A stretch of DNA of 21,279 nucleotides from Holophagales bacterium (GCA_031281385.1 JAITFL010000130.1:1-21279); one strand, 5' to 3'; shown: positions 7,512 to 15,632, counted from the first letter of the stretch. Translations and numbers: made by a program. Notes: generated from the letters alone by a model not told the origin.

Positions 7512-8710
7512 AAATGACTAGATATTTGATTGCCATACTTTCTCTGGCACTTTGTTTTTATTGTGACAAAAAAGCCCCTGGGGATGGACACGAGGGCCAC
7601 AACCACGGCACTGCGGCGGCAAAAAGCCATGAGAGCCACAAGGATCATGACGGCAATGAGAGCCACAAAGACCATGAAGACCATGATGGCCATGACCACG
7701 ACCAAGAAGATGATTCCCCGCTGAAAGACATACAGGGCGCGAGGGCCCAGGTAGTTGGGCCGCCAAAGGAATTGAGCATTTGGGTGTCCGCCGAAGTGGT
7801 GGCGGACGAGCTGTCCCAGTTTGTGCTATCCAGCCCTGTGAATGGCATATTGGGGGGGCTCCTAGTTCCTCCTGGGCGGCAGGTGGCGGCTGGGGCCGCG
7901 TTGGCAGAAGTAAAAAGCCCCGAATTGGCGCGCCTGTACGCGGATTGGCTGGCAGCCAAGGCCAAGATGGCCAAGGCCACGGCCTCCCTTGCCAGAGAGG
8001 AGAGGCTGGACGCAAAAAAGGCCACCAGCCAAAGGGACTTGGAAGAGGCCATAAGCGAGGCATCCATAGCCAAGGCCGAAGAAGAATCGGCCAGGCTTGC
8101 GCTGGAATCGTTGGGCATCAAAGCCGAGCAGGGTGGCTCCACTTGGGTGCTAAGGGCCCCAAAGGCCGGCGTGGTGACAGGCTACAAGGTGGTTTCGGGG
8201 CAAGGGATAAGCGCGGGGCAGGAACTTGGCAATTTTTTGGCGTCAGGCTCGGTGATAGCCCGCATGGAGCTTGCCCAGCCAACTATTGGCAATTGGAAGT
8301 CTGGAACTTCGTTTAGCGTCAGACATTCGGACGGCCGCAAATGGAAGGGCGAACTGGAGGGCGTCGTGCCAGCGCTCTCATCCGACACCATGCGCCAAAC
8401 ATACAGGCTGCGCCTCTCCGGGGCTTCTTTGCCCATGCCTGGCGCGCCTATAGAGGTGGAAATTCCGTACCCATCCGCCATCACAGTTCCCCAGGCCGCC
8501 CTGCAGACGATGGAGGGCCGCTGGGGCGTGTTTGCGCTTCATGGAGAAATACACTTTCACCCCGTAGTGCGCGGGCCCGAGGTAAAGGGCGAAGTGGTGA
8601 TACTAAAGGGCGTGAAGCAGGGCGACACCATCGTTGTGGAGGGCGCGTACTTGGTCAAGGCGCACTTGCAGAAACTTGCCAATCCAGAAGAGGGCGGCCA
8701 TGTCCACTGA
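7508..8710 (+). CDS. Periplasmic adaptor (membrane fusion protein), CzcB-like, His-rich N-terminus
   Basis: The 400-residue product is an RND membrane fusion protein that links the inner membrane pump to the outer membrane channel. After a signal segment (MKMTRYLIAILSLALCFYC) comes an unusually His-rich stretch with 11 histidines between residues 28 and 64 (GHEGHNHG, then SHKDH and DHDGHDHD), suited to binding divalent metal such as zinc. The core shows the lipoyl-like half VNGILGGLLVPPGRQVAAG, an alpha-hairpin (about residues 145-210) and the second half WVLRAPKAGVVTGYKVVSGQ, then a beta-barrel ending with VKQGDTIVVEGAYLVKAHL. A lipoprotein cysteine at 16 or 19 is possible, but the lipobox is poor. 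It overlaps the upstream channel gene by 4 bases and the downstream pump gene by 11. Confidence 0.9.
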   Translation: MKMTRYLIAILSLALCFYCDKKAPGDGHEGHNHGTAAAKSHESHKDHDGNESHKDHEDHDGHDHDQEDDSPLKDIQGARAQVVGPPKELSIWVSAEVVADELSQFVLSSPVNGILGGLLVPPGRQVAAGAALAEVKSPELARLYADWLAAKAKMAKATASLAREERLDAKKATSQRDLEEAISEASIAKAEEESARLALESLGIKAEQGGSTWVLRAPKAGVVTGYKVVSGQGISAGQELGNFLASGSVIARMELAQPTIGNWKSGTSFSVRHSDGRKWKGELEGVVPALSSDTMRQTYRLRLSGASLPMPGAPIEVEIPYPSAITVPQAALQTMEGRWGVFALHGEIHFHPVVRGPEVKGEVVILKGVKQGDTIVVEGAYLVKAHLQKLANPEEGGHVH

Positions 8711-11700
8711 AACGTCAAACAGCTCCAAAGGCTTTGCCGCAAGGTGGTTCGGAATCATGTTCCCAAAGAGCGGCTGGATAGTGATTTTATCCTTGGTATG
8801 GGGGATCGCCGGTGCGCTCACATTCTTTGGGCTAAAGCGCGACCTCTTTCCAAACATGAACCTGCCCATACTAAGCGTGTTTGTGCAGGCTCCGGGCCAG
8901 GCCGCGCCAGAGATGGAGCGCTCCATAGCCCAGCCCCTCGAACAGGCCCTTGGCGGGATGCCGGGCGTAAAGAGGGTGAACACGCTAATAATCCCAGAGC
9001 TGGTGCAAGTTGTAGTCACATTCGAGGACGACGCCGACCCAATGCACTCTAGGCAACTGATGGCCGAGCGCCTTTCCGGCGTAGCTGGCAATTTTCCCGC
9101 TGGCACGCGTCCGCCGCTGATGACCAGCGCCGCCGGAAGGCTATTCCAAATAATGGAATTAGTGCTTGAGGGCGAAGACACAGACCCTATGCGCCTGCGC
9201 GACCATGTAGAGCAAGTGGTGGCCCCAAGGTTGCTTTCGGTGCAGGGCGTTGCCAGAGTGGATAGGCAGGGCGGTCACGAAAAATCCTTGCAAATATCCC
9301 TTTCGCCCGAAAAAATGCGGATGCTGGGAGCCACCCTGGACGAAGTTTTGGAAACACTGGAAGGCACCCAGCAAGATTTTGGCGCGGGCGTGCTAGAGAT
9401 TCACGATACAGCCTGGTACGTGTCAACTGGAAGCCTAGCGGCCACGCCATCCGACGTGCGCCTCTTGCCCCTAAAGGTAAAAAATGGTTGGATAACCTTG
9501 GGCGAGGTGGCAGAAATACGAGAGGCCCCGGGCTTCCGCCGTGGCCTGGTGCGACACGAAGGACACGAAGACGTAGGCATTAGCATAGTCAAACAGCCGA
9601 CTGCATCTAGCTTGGACGTAGCAAAAAATGTACGGGCGGCACTGCAAGAATTAAAAAATGAGCTTCCCCAAGGGATGGCGCTCAAAACCATCTACGACCA
9701 AGGGCTTTTAGTTGACAAGGCCCTAAACGGAGTCGCGCTGGCCCTTTTGGTGGGAAGCATATTCGTAGCGTTTACTCTTTTGGTGCTATTGGGCAACTTG
9801 CGCGGGTCAATAATAGTCTTGGCCGTTCTGCCGCTCGCGACGCTGGGAGCGGCCATCCCCCTGCACCTTGCTGGCCTTGGACTCAACGCCATGACACTTG
9901 GCGGCTTGGCCATAGCCATAAGCCTGCTAGTAGATGCAGCGGTGATCATGGTGGAAAACTTGATCCACAGGCTGCAAGAAAATTCGTTTGACGCGCCGCG
10001 CCACCAAGTTTTGATCGCGGCGGCTTCCGAAGTAGCCCTGCCAATATTGATCACTGTGATGATAATCTTGGCTGTCTTTATGCCCATGATTTCCATGAGC
10101 GGCATAGCGGGCAAGCTGTACGCGCCCCTAGCGCTGGCCGTTGCGTCCGCGATGACCATAAGCCTTGTCCTGTCATTCACCTTGGTGCCTGTGCTGGCGG
10201 ACAAATTTATCCCGCCCGATGCGCAGCTTGCCGAACCAAAAATCGTTAGCCTCATCAAAGTGGCCTACCGCCCCGCGCTGGAATGGGCACTGCAACATGG
10301 CGGAATAGTAAGGATTGGGGCCCTGTCCCTCACCATCCCATGTATATTGCTTGCGCTGCACTTAGGCACCAACTTCTTGCCAACGCTGGACGAAAGGGCC
10401 TTCATGCTTTTGTCCAAGGTGCCTTCCGAGAGCAGCCTAGAAGCGGTTGACCAAGCCAACGTAATGCTGGACAGGGCGCTTAATGAAATTCCCGGCATAG
10501 AGACAGTGTACCGAAGGACTGGCAGGGCAGACGTCACAGAAGACCCATGCCCCATAACCGACAGCGAAATAATGGTGATACTTGCGCCAGACGCGGACGA
10601 GAGAGAACTAAAGCATGAAGTCGAAGAGGCCACCGAATCCATGCCCTTTCCTGTTGAGGTCAACACGCCCATGCAGGAGCGCATAGCCGAAGGCATTGGC
10701 GGCACTCCGGCGGACGTTCAGGTAAAATTTTTCAACAGAAACCTAGAGGCGGTTCGCCCCTTTGCAACGGACATGGGCCTGCACATAGCCGAGATACAAG
10801 GCATCCAAAGCGTGACGCTGGACACGCCCGACCCAATGCTGGGGCTAAGAGCCGTGATAAACGAAGAGGCCCTTCGCCGCTTGGGTGTTCACCGTTCACT
10901 GATTGCTAAACACCTAGAGGCTTTCCTGCAAGGCATTGACGCGGGCGCACGATACGACGGCCCCCAGCCAATAGAGAGGGTTGTCCGCTACGCCGAAACT
11001 GGCACCACCAGCGTGGAGACACTAAAGCAGATGCCGATAGTCCTCGACGACGGCCGTGTCATAGCGCTGGGCCAAGTGGTCCAATTTGAAGAGGCCAGAA
11101 CCCCAACGCTGATCCGCCGCGAATTCGGGCAGCCCTACATCGGCCTAAACATCAGAACCGACGGCGACCTTGGCGGCGCGGCATCAAAGATAGACAAGCT
11201 GCTAAAGGTTACCAACATGCCCCAAGGCACTCACGTGGCCTTTGGCGGCAAAATTGTTGAGGCCAGAGAAACTAATAGGCGCTTGGCCTTGGCCGTGGGC
11301 ATTTCCGCCATATTGGTGGCCGGCCTATTGTATTTCGCGCTCAAACGCTGGCGGGAAGTATTGATTGTCCTAGCCACGCTGCCAGACGCATTCGCAGGGG
11401 GCATCGTCGCCCTGTGGCTGTTCGGCGAGACTTGGAACATAAGCTCGATTGTGGGCATGATCGGACTCTTTGGCGTTGCGGTGCAAAATAGCCTAGTGCT
11501 GATCAGCCAGGCGCGGGGCTTTATGGCAAAGGGCCTGCCCTTCCACGACGCATTGGAAGAAGCCAGTCTTGGCAGGCTGCGGCCCAAATTGATGACAGCC
11601 GGGGCAACCATATTGGGGCTGCTTCCAATACTCTTGGGCTTCAGCGGCTCCGAGCTGGAACGTCCCTTGGCTGTAGTCCTTATAGGCGGCCTGATGACCA

Positions 11701-11771
11701 GCACATTCTTTACTCTACTGGCCCTGCCCAGCTTTTACGCTTGGGTGGGGACACCCAAGGAAAGGGGCTAG
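8700..11771 (+). CDS. Heavy-metal efflux RND pump (CzcA/CusA family)
   Basis: The 1023-residue product is the inner membrane, proton-driven pump of the operon. It shows the N-terminal RDLFPNMNLPILSVF pattern, the large periplasmic porter domains and two sets of membrane helices. TM4 reads AIAISLLVDAAVIMVEN (Asp412, Glu419). The DFG-type aspartate of zinc/cobalt CzcA pumps is absent, and the VDAA form is the one known in copper/silver CusA. On the other hand, two porter methionines that I recall as copper ligands in CusA appear not to be conserved: the matching segments read TEDPCPITDSE (Cys617) and TPMQERIAEGIGG. Metal specificity is therefore open. The start at 8700 is chosen for the GAGGG ribosome binding site within the upstream gene and for the family-typical N-terminus; longer in-frame starts run through the adaptor gene. 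Confidence 0.93.
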   Translation: MSTETSNSSKGFAARWFGIMFPKSGWIVILSLVWGIAGALTFFGLKRDLFPNMNLPILSVFVQAPGQAAPEMERSIAQPLEQALGGMPGVKRVNTLIIPELVQVVVTFEDDADPMHSRQLMAERLSGVAGNFPAGTRPPLMTSAAGRLFQIMELVLEGEDTDPMRLRDHVEQVVAPRLLSVQGVARVDRQGGHEKSLQISLSPEKMRMLGATLDEVLETLEGTQQDFGAGVLEIHDTAWYVSTGSLAATPSDVRLLPLKVKNGWITLGEVAEIREAPGFRRGLVRHEGHEDVGISIVKQPTASSLDVAKNVRAALQELKNELPQGMALKTIYDQGLLVDKALNGVALALLVGSIFVAFTLLVLLGNLRGSIIVLAVLPLATLGAAIPLHLAGLGLNAMTLGGLAIAISLLVDAAVIMVENLIHRLQENSFDAPRHQVLIAAASEVALPILITVMIILAVFMPMISMSGIAGKLYAPLALAVASAMTISLVLSFTLVPVLADKFIPPDAQLAEPKIVSLIKVAYRPALEWALQHGGIVRIGALSLTIPCILLALHLGTNFLPTLDERAFMLLSKVPSESSLEAVDQANVMLDRALNEIPGIETVYRRTGRADVTEDPCPITDSEIMVILAPDADERELKHEVEEATESMPFPVEVNTPMQERIAEGIGGTPADVQVKFFNRNLEAVRPFATDMGLHIAEIQGIQSVTLDTPDPMLGLRAVINEEALRRLGVHRSLIAKHLEAFLQGIDAGARYDGPQPIERVVRYAETGTTSVETLKQMPIVLDDGRVIALGQVVQFEEARTPTLIRREFGQPYIGLNIRTDGDLGGAASKIDKLLKVTNMPQGTHVAFGGKIVEARETNRRLALAVGISAILVAGLLYFALKRWREVLIVLATLPDAFAGGIVALWLFGETWNISSIVGMIGLFGVAVQNSLVLISQARGFMAKGLPFHDALEEASLGRLRPKLMTAGATILGLLPILLGFSGSELERPLAVVLIGGLMTSTFFTLLALPSFYAWVGTPKERG

Positions 11772-11885
11772 GGGTCTGGGGAAGACGCCCTAGTGCAATG
11801 AGCGTTTGTGGCTGCAGTGCAGCCTAACACGCCAGCAGCACTTGGGCGGCTTAAAAAGAGGGCTTGACGCGCATGTGCGGCGGGT

Positions 11886-11941
11886 CCGAGCGAATCCCCA
11901 GTTAGCTTAGGGAAGCTTTTCCAAGCCCCGGCGGGAAACAC
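11886..11941 (+). repeat. Dispersed modular repeat, copy B (partial)
   Basis: CCGAGCGAATCCCCAGTTAG followed by an AAGCTTTTCCAAG segment closely matches 4212-4270 of copy A. A GGGGTCTGGGGA word at 11772-11783, just after the pump gene, matches one in copy D. The rest of the gap 11772-11965 contains no recognisable gene. Confidence 0.7.
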
Positions 11942-11965
11942 CAAAGGCCCCCTTTGCGTCCTCCT

Positions 11966-12238
11966 CTACCCCACTTGCTTCTTGAACGTGTAGAGCAGTG
12001 CCTTTCGAATCCCCGGGTCGGTTGTGTTTATCGCCACCAGCTCCCAGCCTTCTTTGCCCAGCTTGTTCAGTTCTTCTTCCGGCAGGCCTTTCTGGTCTGT
12101 GGTGGATGCGGTTTTGTACTCCCATACTGCCGCCGCAGCCGTAACGTGGCCCGCAGTTTCGTTGGCTCTTGCAGTCCAGAGGTAGCTCCCCCCTAATGCC
12201 AGCAACGCGGTCAAGGCTATGGTTGTCGATGTCTTCAT
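11966..12238 (-). CDS. Small exported DUF4177-like protein
   Basis: The 90-residue product has a signal peptide (MKTSTTIALTALLALGGSYL, cleavage near ARA-NE) and a compact C-terminal part with WEYKTAST, LNKLGKEGWELVAI and a final LYTFKKQ. This WEYK...LN.LG.EGWELV...FKR layout is that of DUF4177, a small domain of unknown function. The start has AAGGGGAGA about 6 bases upstream, a strong ribosome binding site. It stands alone between the repeat copy B and the convergently placed RND operon on one side and the RCC1-like gene on the other, which lies 145 bp upstream on the same strand. Function is unknown. Confidence 0.8.
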   Translation of the reverse strand: MKTSTTIALTALLALGGSYLWTARANETAGHVTAAAAVWEYKTASTTDQKGLPEEELNKLGKEGWELVAINTTDPGIRKALLYTFKKQVG

Positions 12239-12383
12239 GCGGTTCTCCCCTTTGGGTTGTGGCTGGTTGATTCCAGCGAATTGTTAATTATTCTCTTCTC
12301 TGGGAATTGTTGTTATTGATGATGTTACGAGTTTGTGGAATAAATCAAGTATGTAGTTCCCTCTCAAGATTTATGAAACCTGG

Positions 12384-13193
12384 CTATTTTCCAGTCGCCC
12401 ATATCAGTCGGCTGCCGTCCGCTCTTACAGCGAATGTGCCGTCAGATTCAGTGGCTATGCCCTTCCAAGAGTTTTCCGTTCCTATTTGCACTGGCACTGC
12501 AACGCGCTGGCCATTTGCCGTTGGTCCCCATTCCCACAGTGTCCCATCGGCTTTGACGGCCAAAGTACGCAGACCGTTAGCTGCCACTGTTGTCCATTTG
12601 TCTGTCATCTGTCCTACCAGTGCTGCTTCGGGTACATTCACGGGCTTGTTTTCTCCTAGTCCCAGCTGGCCTTCGCTATTGTCGCCCCACGCCCAGAGTG
12701 TCCCGTCTTCGGCTATCCCGGCAGTGTAGTTGTCGCCCCTTGCTATTTCGGCGAATGCCGTTATCCCATTGTTAGCGGTCACTGTGACTACGCATCTTGC
12801 GGTCAAGACGTTGACTCCGTTTGATGCTTGTGCGAATACTGTTGGGGTTCCTACGTTCATTGCAGTGGCTGTGTATTTAAGGCTGTCACTGCTTACTCCT
12901 CGTAGCAATATTAGGTCTATATTTGATGTAAAGTTGTTTTCTGCTCCCCATGAGACCAATTGAGGTGCGTTTGACGGTAGAACCGTTGCTGTCAGGGTGA
13001 GGGTATTCCCGACTCGTACAGTTGCGGTTGTCCTGTCCAGTGTCACGCTTGTTGGCACTGCGATTGTCGGTGTGTTATTTTTCTTCCCGCCACCGCAGCT
13101 AACATTGGGGAGGGTTGTCCCAATTGCTGTGATGATTGCGGCTGTGGGGAGGATTGCTGCCAGTCTTGCTAGTGTTTTGTTTTTTTGTTGCAT
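12384..13193 (-). CDS. Putative lipoprotein with Ig-like (BIG2-type) domain and RCC1 repeats
   Basis: The 269-residue product starts with a long signal segment ending in NVSCGGGKKN, which resembles a lipoprotein cysteine with a Gly-rich linker although the lipobox is not canonical. Residues from about 45 to 135 resemble a bacterial Ig-like domain (SVTLDRTTATVRVGNTLTL, then TATVLPSN). The C-terminal half has RCC1-type blades with the GDNYTAGIAEDGTLWAWGDN and AVKADGTLWEWG patterns, about three blades, fewer than a full seven-bladed propeller, so the protein may be short or truncated at its C-terminus. The start at 13193 has a perfect AAGGAG ribosome binding site. A -10-like TATACT lies at 13415-13420 (minus strand), but its -35 is poor. 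The role is probably at the cell surface; ligand unknown. Confidence 0.8.
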   Translation of the reverse strand: MQQKNKTLARLAAILPTAAIITAIGTTLPNVSCGGGKKNNTPTIAVPTSVTLDRTTATVRVGNTLTLTATVLPSNAPQLVSWGAENNFTSNIDLILLRGVSSDSLKYTATAMNVGTPTVFAQASNGVNVLTARCVVTVTANNGITAFAEIARGDNYTAGIAEDGTLWAWGDNSEGQLGLGENKPVNVPEAALVGQMTDKWTTVAANGLRTLAVKADGTLWEWGPTANGQRVAVPVQIGTENSWKGIATESDGTFAVRADGSRLIWATGK

Positions 13194-13532
13194 TTTGTCT
13201 CCTTTTGACAAATTTGTTTGATTTGTAACATTTTTTGGTGGAACCACATAATGCTGAAAGCGTAGGCATGCGTTCTTCTTCTCGGGCGATGCGGGTGAAA
13301 TTGAATTTGGCTCGAACCGATAAGCATCTGCATGTGGGGGTCTCTTTCGAGAATGCGCCATTACAGCGGGAATTATCGTGTTGACTTGGGAACGTCCGAT
13401 TTTCAAAGCATCTAAGTATAGGCGAATTTCGGAGATTGTTTGCCGCTATCCTTTATAAATCAAAAGATTGTTCGTGGGCAGTCATTGAGGCTTCCAAGTT
13501 AAATGGATAATTTCCATTACAGCAGCTGGTGG
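13194..13532 (-). other. Intergenic region upstream of the RCC1-like gene
   Basis: I see no convincing gene in these 339 bases. They hold the possible -10 box TATACT (13415-13420, minus strand), and a small 6-bp inverted repeat AATGGA/TCCATT near 13502-13518, just beyond the stop of the next gene, that could be a weak terminator. An in-frame upstream extension of the RCC1-like gene exists but lacks a ribosome binding site. Confidence 0.45.
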
Positions 13533-14396
13533 CTACTCTACGTCCGTCAACCACAGAATGAGCTGGCGCCCGTTCCCGCGGGCCGCCGACACCACTTTCC
13601 CTTTCATCGTTGCTGTGGTAGATTTGCTCATTCTTATCACTTTGTCTTGATTCGTGTACATACCGCAAACTAATGCTGTGCTACGCATGCCAGAGAGATA
13701 GACATCGTCGGCTTCATTTTTAAGGTTTTGGTTCAAGCTGACTTTGTATTTGTACGTTTCTCCGTTGACTTCTTTGCCATATTCCTCCACCTCGAAAACA
13801 CGCCCCCTGACTGTGAACACAGAATTAGCGATGTAGGTTTTATAGAAGTCGGTGAATGCGAGTTCTGTAAAGTCCTGCGCAATAGCATAGATAAATTGGA
13901 TGTCGGATAGTGCTTCTGCTTTGAATCGCTCGTAAGCGGCGTCGCTGTTGGCGGCCTGCAGGATCTTTGTCCTGAAATCGTTATAGAGCCTTTGAGGGTT
14001 ATATACAAACCCTAAACCTAATCCGAAATTTGTAGCCGATTCCCACATTTTTGTCTTTGGGTCTCTTTTATAAATATTGGAATGACTGAGGTTGATTGTG
14101 CCATCGTCCTGCATCACGATTGACATGTCAAACGAGAACTGGCCAGCGATAGTGCCGCCTGTCACGCCGGTGAGCGTGAAGCTGTTGTTGTAGAAGTCGA
14201 TGCTCAAATACCTAGCTTTTGGAAACATCTCCGCAACTGCTCCATAGACTGCTGGGAAGAATTCCTTTTCGGTTGGATATTTGGACTGCGCCTGCCCCTG
14301 TACCCCAGAAAACAGCAACACTGCTGCCGCCAATGCAAAAAAGCGTTTGATGATCGCGGGCAATGTTTGGCCCATCAATACTTTCTTTGTGTCCAT
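13533..14396 (-). CDS. Exported protein of unknown function, possible OB-fold C-terminus
   Basis: The 287-residue product has a signal peptide (hydrophobic stretch FFALAAAVLLFSGVQGQAQS, cleavage near residue 38). I do not recognise the middle part (VYGAVAEMFPKARYLSIDFY, then a stretch with IYKRDPKTKMWESATNFG). The C-terminal third, with FTVRGRVFEVEE, a central beta-rich stretch and TMKGKVVSAARGNGRQLIL, loosely resembles tRNA_anti-like OB-fold domains found in exported bacterial proteins; this is a weak similarity made by eye. The start at 14396 has AAGGAG 7 bases upstream. A strong terminator-like hairpin lies only about 45 bases before the start, so expression may be controlled in the leader. 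The gene ends 339 bases before the RCC1-like gene on the same strand. Confidence 0.72.
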   Translation of the reverse strand: MDTKKVLMGQTLPAIIKRFFALAAAVLLFSGVQGQAQSKYPTEKEFFPAVYGAVAEMFPKARYLSIDFYNNSFTLTGVTGGTIAGQFSFDMSIVMQDDGTINLSHSNIYKRDPKTKMWESATNFGLGLGFVYNPQRLYNDFRTKILQAANSDAAYERFKAEALSDIQFIYAIAQDFTELAFTDFYKTYIANSVFTVRGRVFEVEEYGKEVNGETYKYKVSLNQNLKNEADDVYLSGMRSTALVCGMYTNQDKVIRMSKSTTATMKGKVVSAARGNGRQLILWLTDVE

Positions 14397-14439
14397 GGAA
14401 CACTCCTTCGGTGAATGCGCTTTATGTGCGCGGTTGAAC

Positions 14440-14477
14440 AAAAAAACAGCCGCGAACGGGCGATCCCGGCGCGGCTG
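14440..14477 (-). terminator. Intrinsic terminator or leader attenuator
   Basis: On the minus strand CAGCCGCG (14477-14470) pairs with CGCGGCTG (14454-14447), with an inner CGGG/CCCG stem, followed at once by seven T (14446-14440). This is a textbook intrinsic terminator for minus-strand transcription. It ends the antitoxin-like transcript from the right, or acts as an attenuator for the exported-protein gene starting at 14396. Confidence 0.8.
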
Positions 14478-14556
14478 CTGTAAATTGATGTTTGGGTTGT
14501 CTGTAAATTAAACTTTACATTCAGTTGACCGTAAATAGCAGATAATAGGCAATTTA

Positions 14557-14568
14557 CCCCCCCCCCCC
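14557..14568. repeat. Homopolymer tract of 12 C
   Basis: Twelve consecutive C (G on the minus strand) lie about 160 bases upstream of the exported-protein gene. Such tracts can slip during replication and alter promoter spacing, but a sequencing artefact in length is also possible. Confidence 0.6.
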
Positions 14569-14776
14569 GAATATTTAGCGAAAATTCGGGAGATGTGGCC
14601 GCCCGCAAAAGCGAAACCCCTCCGACTGGCTGACTTGGCCCGTCCGCTTGGCTGCGCTGCCTTGGCGCCCTTTGTACCTGTGTTGCCTAGCATGTCTGTC
14701 CTGGGTGGCTCGGGATATTGATGGGTTGGTGCTTCAAACTGCAAACAAGTTAAGATGACACAATTTAGGTTGGCGG

Positions 14777-15007
14777 TCAAGGAATTCTGGCAAAATCTTG
14801 GGGGGAGTGTTCAGATCCATCCCTAAACTTTTGTGCGTCACTCAGAAAGGCGTCCAGCGGTACATCCACGTAAAGCCTTTGCCGCCATTCAGTATAGTCA
14901 AAAGGCTCGCGGCGCATGAGGGCGACAAAGCGCTCGGCTTCTACAAGTCCAAGCTGTTCCGAGAGGACGCGCATCCCTTGGTCTTTAAGCACTGTGTTAC
15001 TGACCAT
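14777..15007 (-). CDS. Small antitoxin-like protein paired with a PIN toxin remnant
   Basis: The 76-residue product (MVSNTVLKDQGMRVLSEQLG, then LVEAERFVALMRREPFDYTEW) resembles the small proteins with a G..VL...LG.VEAERF...I.REPFDYT pattern that are often encoded beside PIN-domain toxins; I recognise this by eye and not with certainty. Its ATG lies inside the last codons of the PIN remnant (overlap 14997-15007), so the two were translationally coupled. AGGAGG lies about 8 bases upstream of the ATG, a strong ribosome binding site that supports this start over a longer frame from 15031. With its toxin broken it would be an orphan antitoxin. A DNA-binding role for autoregulation is possible but not visible. 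Confidence 0.65.
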   Translation of the reverse strand: MVSNTVLKDQGMRVLSEQLGLVEAERFVALMRREPFDYTEWRQRLYVDVPLDAFLSDAQKFRDGSEHSPQDFARIP

Positions 15008-15110
15008 CTGCAAGCCTCCTGACAAAATCAATTGGGTTTATTGCTTCGATTTCGGTTATCGGCTTGTTGAGGATTTTCTTGTCAACCGTCAAGAAGTAAG
15101 CCGCACCCAT
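14997..15110 (-). pseudogene. C-terminal remnant of a PIN-domain toxin (VapC-like)
   Basis: The minus strand encodes 37 residues with AAYFLTVDKKILNK followed by INPIDFVRRLADGQ and a stop. This matches the end of PIN-domain ribonucleases, where an Asp-containing FLTVDKK strand and a final P.DFV helix are typical. Upstream the frame meets a TGA and a simple TTCTAA-type direct repeat, so the first roughly 100 residues with the other catalytic acidic residues are missing. The remnant overlaps the antitoxin-like gene by 11 bases. An 11-bp inverted repeat and copy C of the dispersed repeat occupy the place of the missing part. Confidence 0.65.
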
Positions 15111-15126
15111 AACTCCAATTCTAATT

Positions 15127-15162
15127 CTAATTCAAAATTGCGTCCATGCATTTTTGAATTAG
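15127..15162. repeat. Perfect 11-bp inverted repeat at the PIN breakpoint
   Basis: CTAATTCAAAA (15127-15137) and TTTTGAATTAG (15152-15162) are perfect complements around a 14-base loop. It sits between the truncated PIN gene and repeat copy C and could be a terminator or the end of an inserted element. Confidence 0.7.
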
Positions 15163-15179
15163 TCGGCTGCGCCGCGTTG

Positions 15180-15500
15180 ATATTCGTGCCGATTGATGAC
15201 GCAGCGAGATCATTCGTCCGGCAGCCCCATCGGGTAGCATGGCACCCGGCGCGTCCCGGCAGCACGTTCCTATCTTTCGTCCTCGGGACGGACACTCTTG
15301 TAATTTGGCCCATTCATCGCCGGTTCATGGAGCCCACCCGGATGCTAACTGGGGTGCGCTCGGTTGCATCGCTCGCAGGCTCGCGCTGCCCCGCTTGCAC
15401 CCCAGACCCCGGGTACTCGCCTCGCTTACTGCCCTATGTAGGGGCTGATACATGGGCATGACTTCAATGAACGAGCGGATGCATGGACATGGCTTCGGGG
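15180..15500 (-). repeat. Dispersed modular repeat, copy C (inverted)
   Basis: Read on the minus strand this copy has, in order, the CATGTATCAGCCCCTACATA module (15457-15424), a GGGGTCTGGGG segment, the CACCCCAGTTAGCAT module (around 15356-15342), GGGCTCCATGAACCGG (about 15336-15321), a GACGAAAGATAGG module (about 15293-15270), CCATGCTACCCGATGGGG (about 15243-15226) and a distal module CGAATGATCTCGCTGCG (15215-15180). The same modules occur in copies A and D. Plus-strand reading frames crossing it are repeat-borne and not supported as genes. The 15501-15591 gap beside it holds nothing that I recognise. Confidence 0.75.
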
Positions 15501-15591
15501 TAGGCGATACAGGCGGGGACAAGGCTTCGTTCAGCGCAGGATGCTCAATCCGCCATTAAACATTCAACGCGGGCGCCAGTCCGCCGCCGCC

Positions 15592-15612
15592 ATTGTTCAT
15601 TGTCAATTGTCC
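15592..15612. repeat. Tandem heptamer array, 3 units
   Basis: ATTGTTC, ATTGTCA and ATTGTCC stand in tandem 20 bases beyond the pyrG stop. It is a degenerate third member of the heptamer family at 2227 and 6210. Confidence 0.75.
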
Positions 15613-15632
15613 ATTGGAGACTGAAGTGCATC

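Larger units (their letters stand above)
14397..14776 (-). other. Intergenic region with terminator and poly-C tract
   Basis: No gene is supported in these 380 bases. They hold the terminator-like hairpin at 14440-14477, a run of 12 C at 14557-14568, and a 7-bp inverted repeat CCCGAAT/ATTCGGG that begins inside the C run. A minus-strand open frame here lacks a ribosome binding site and family features. Confidence 0.5.

Noticed and set aside
14916..15461. 181-codon plus-strand open frame over the PIN remnant and repeat copy C
   Set aside because: It runs antisense to the antitoxin-like gene and the PIN remnant and then through repeat modules; no family features.
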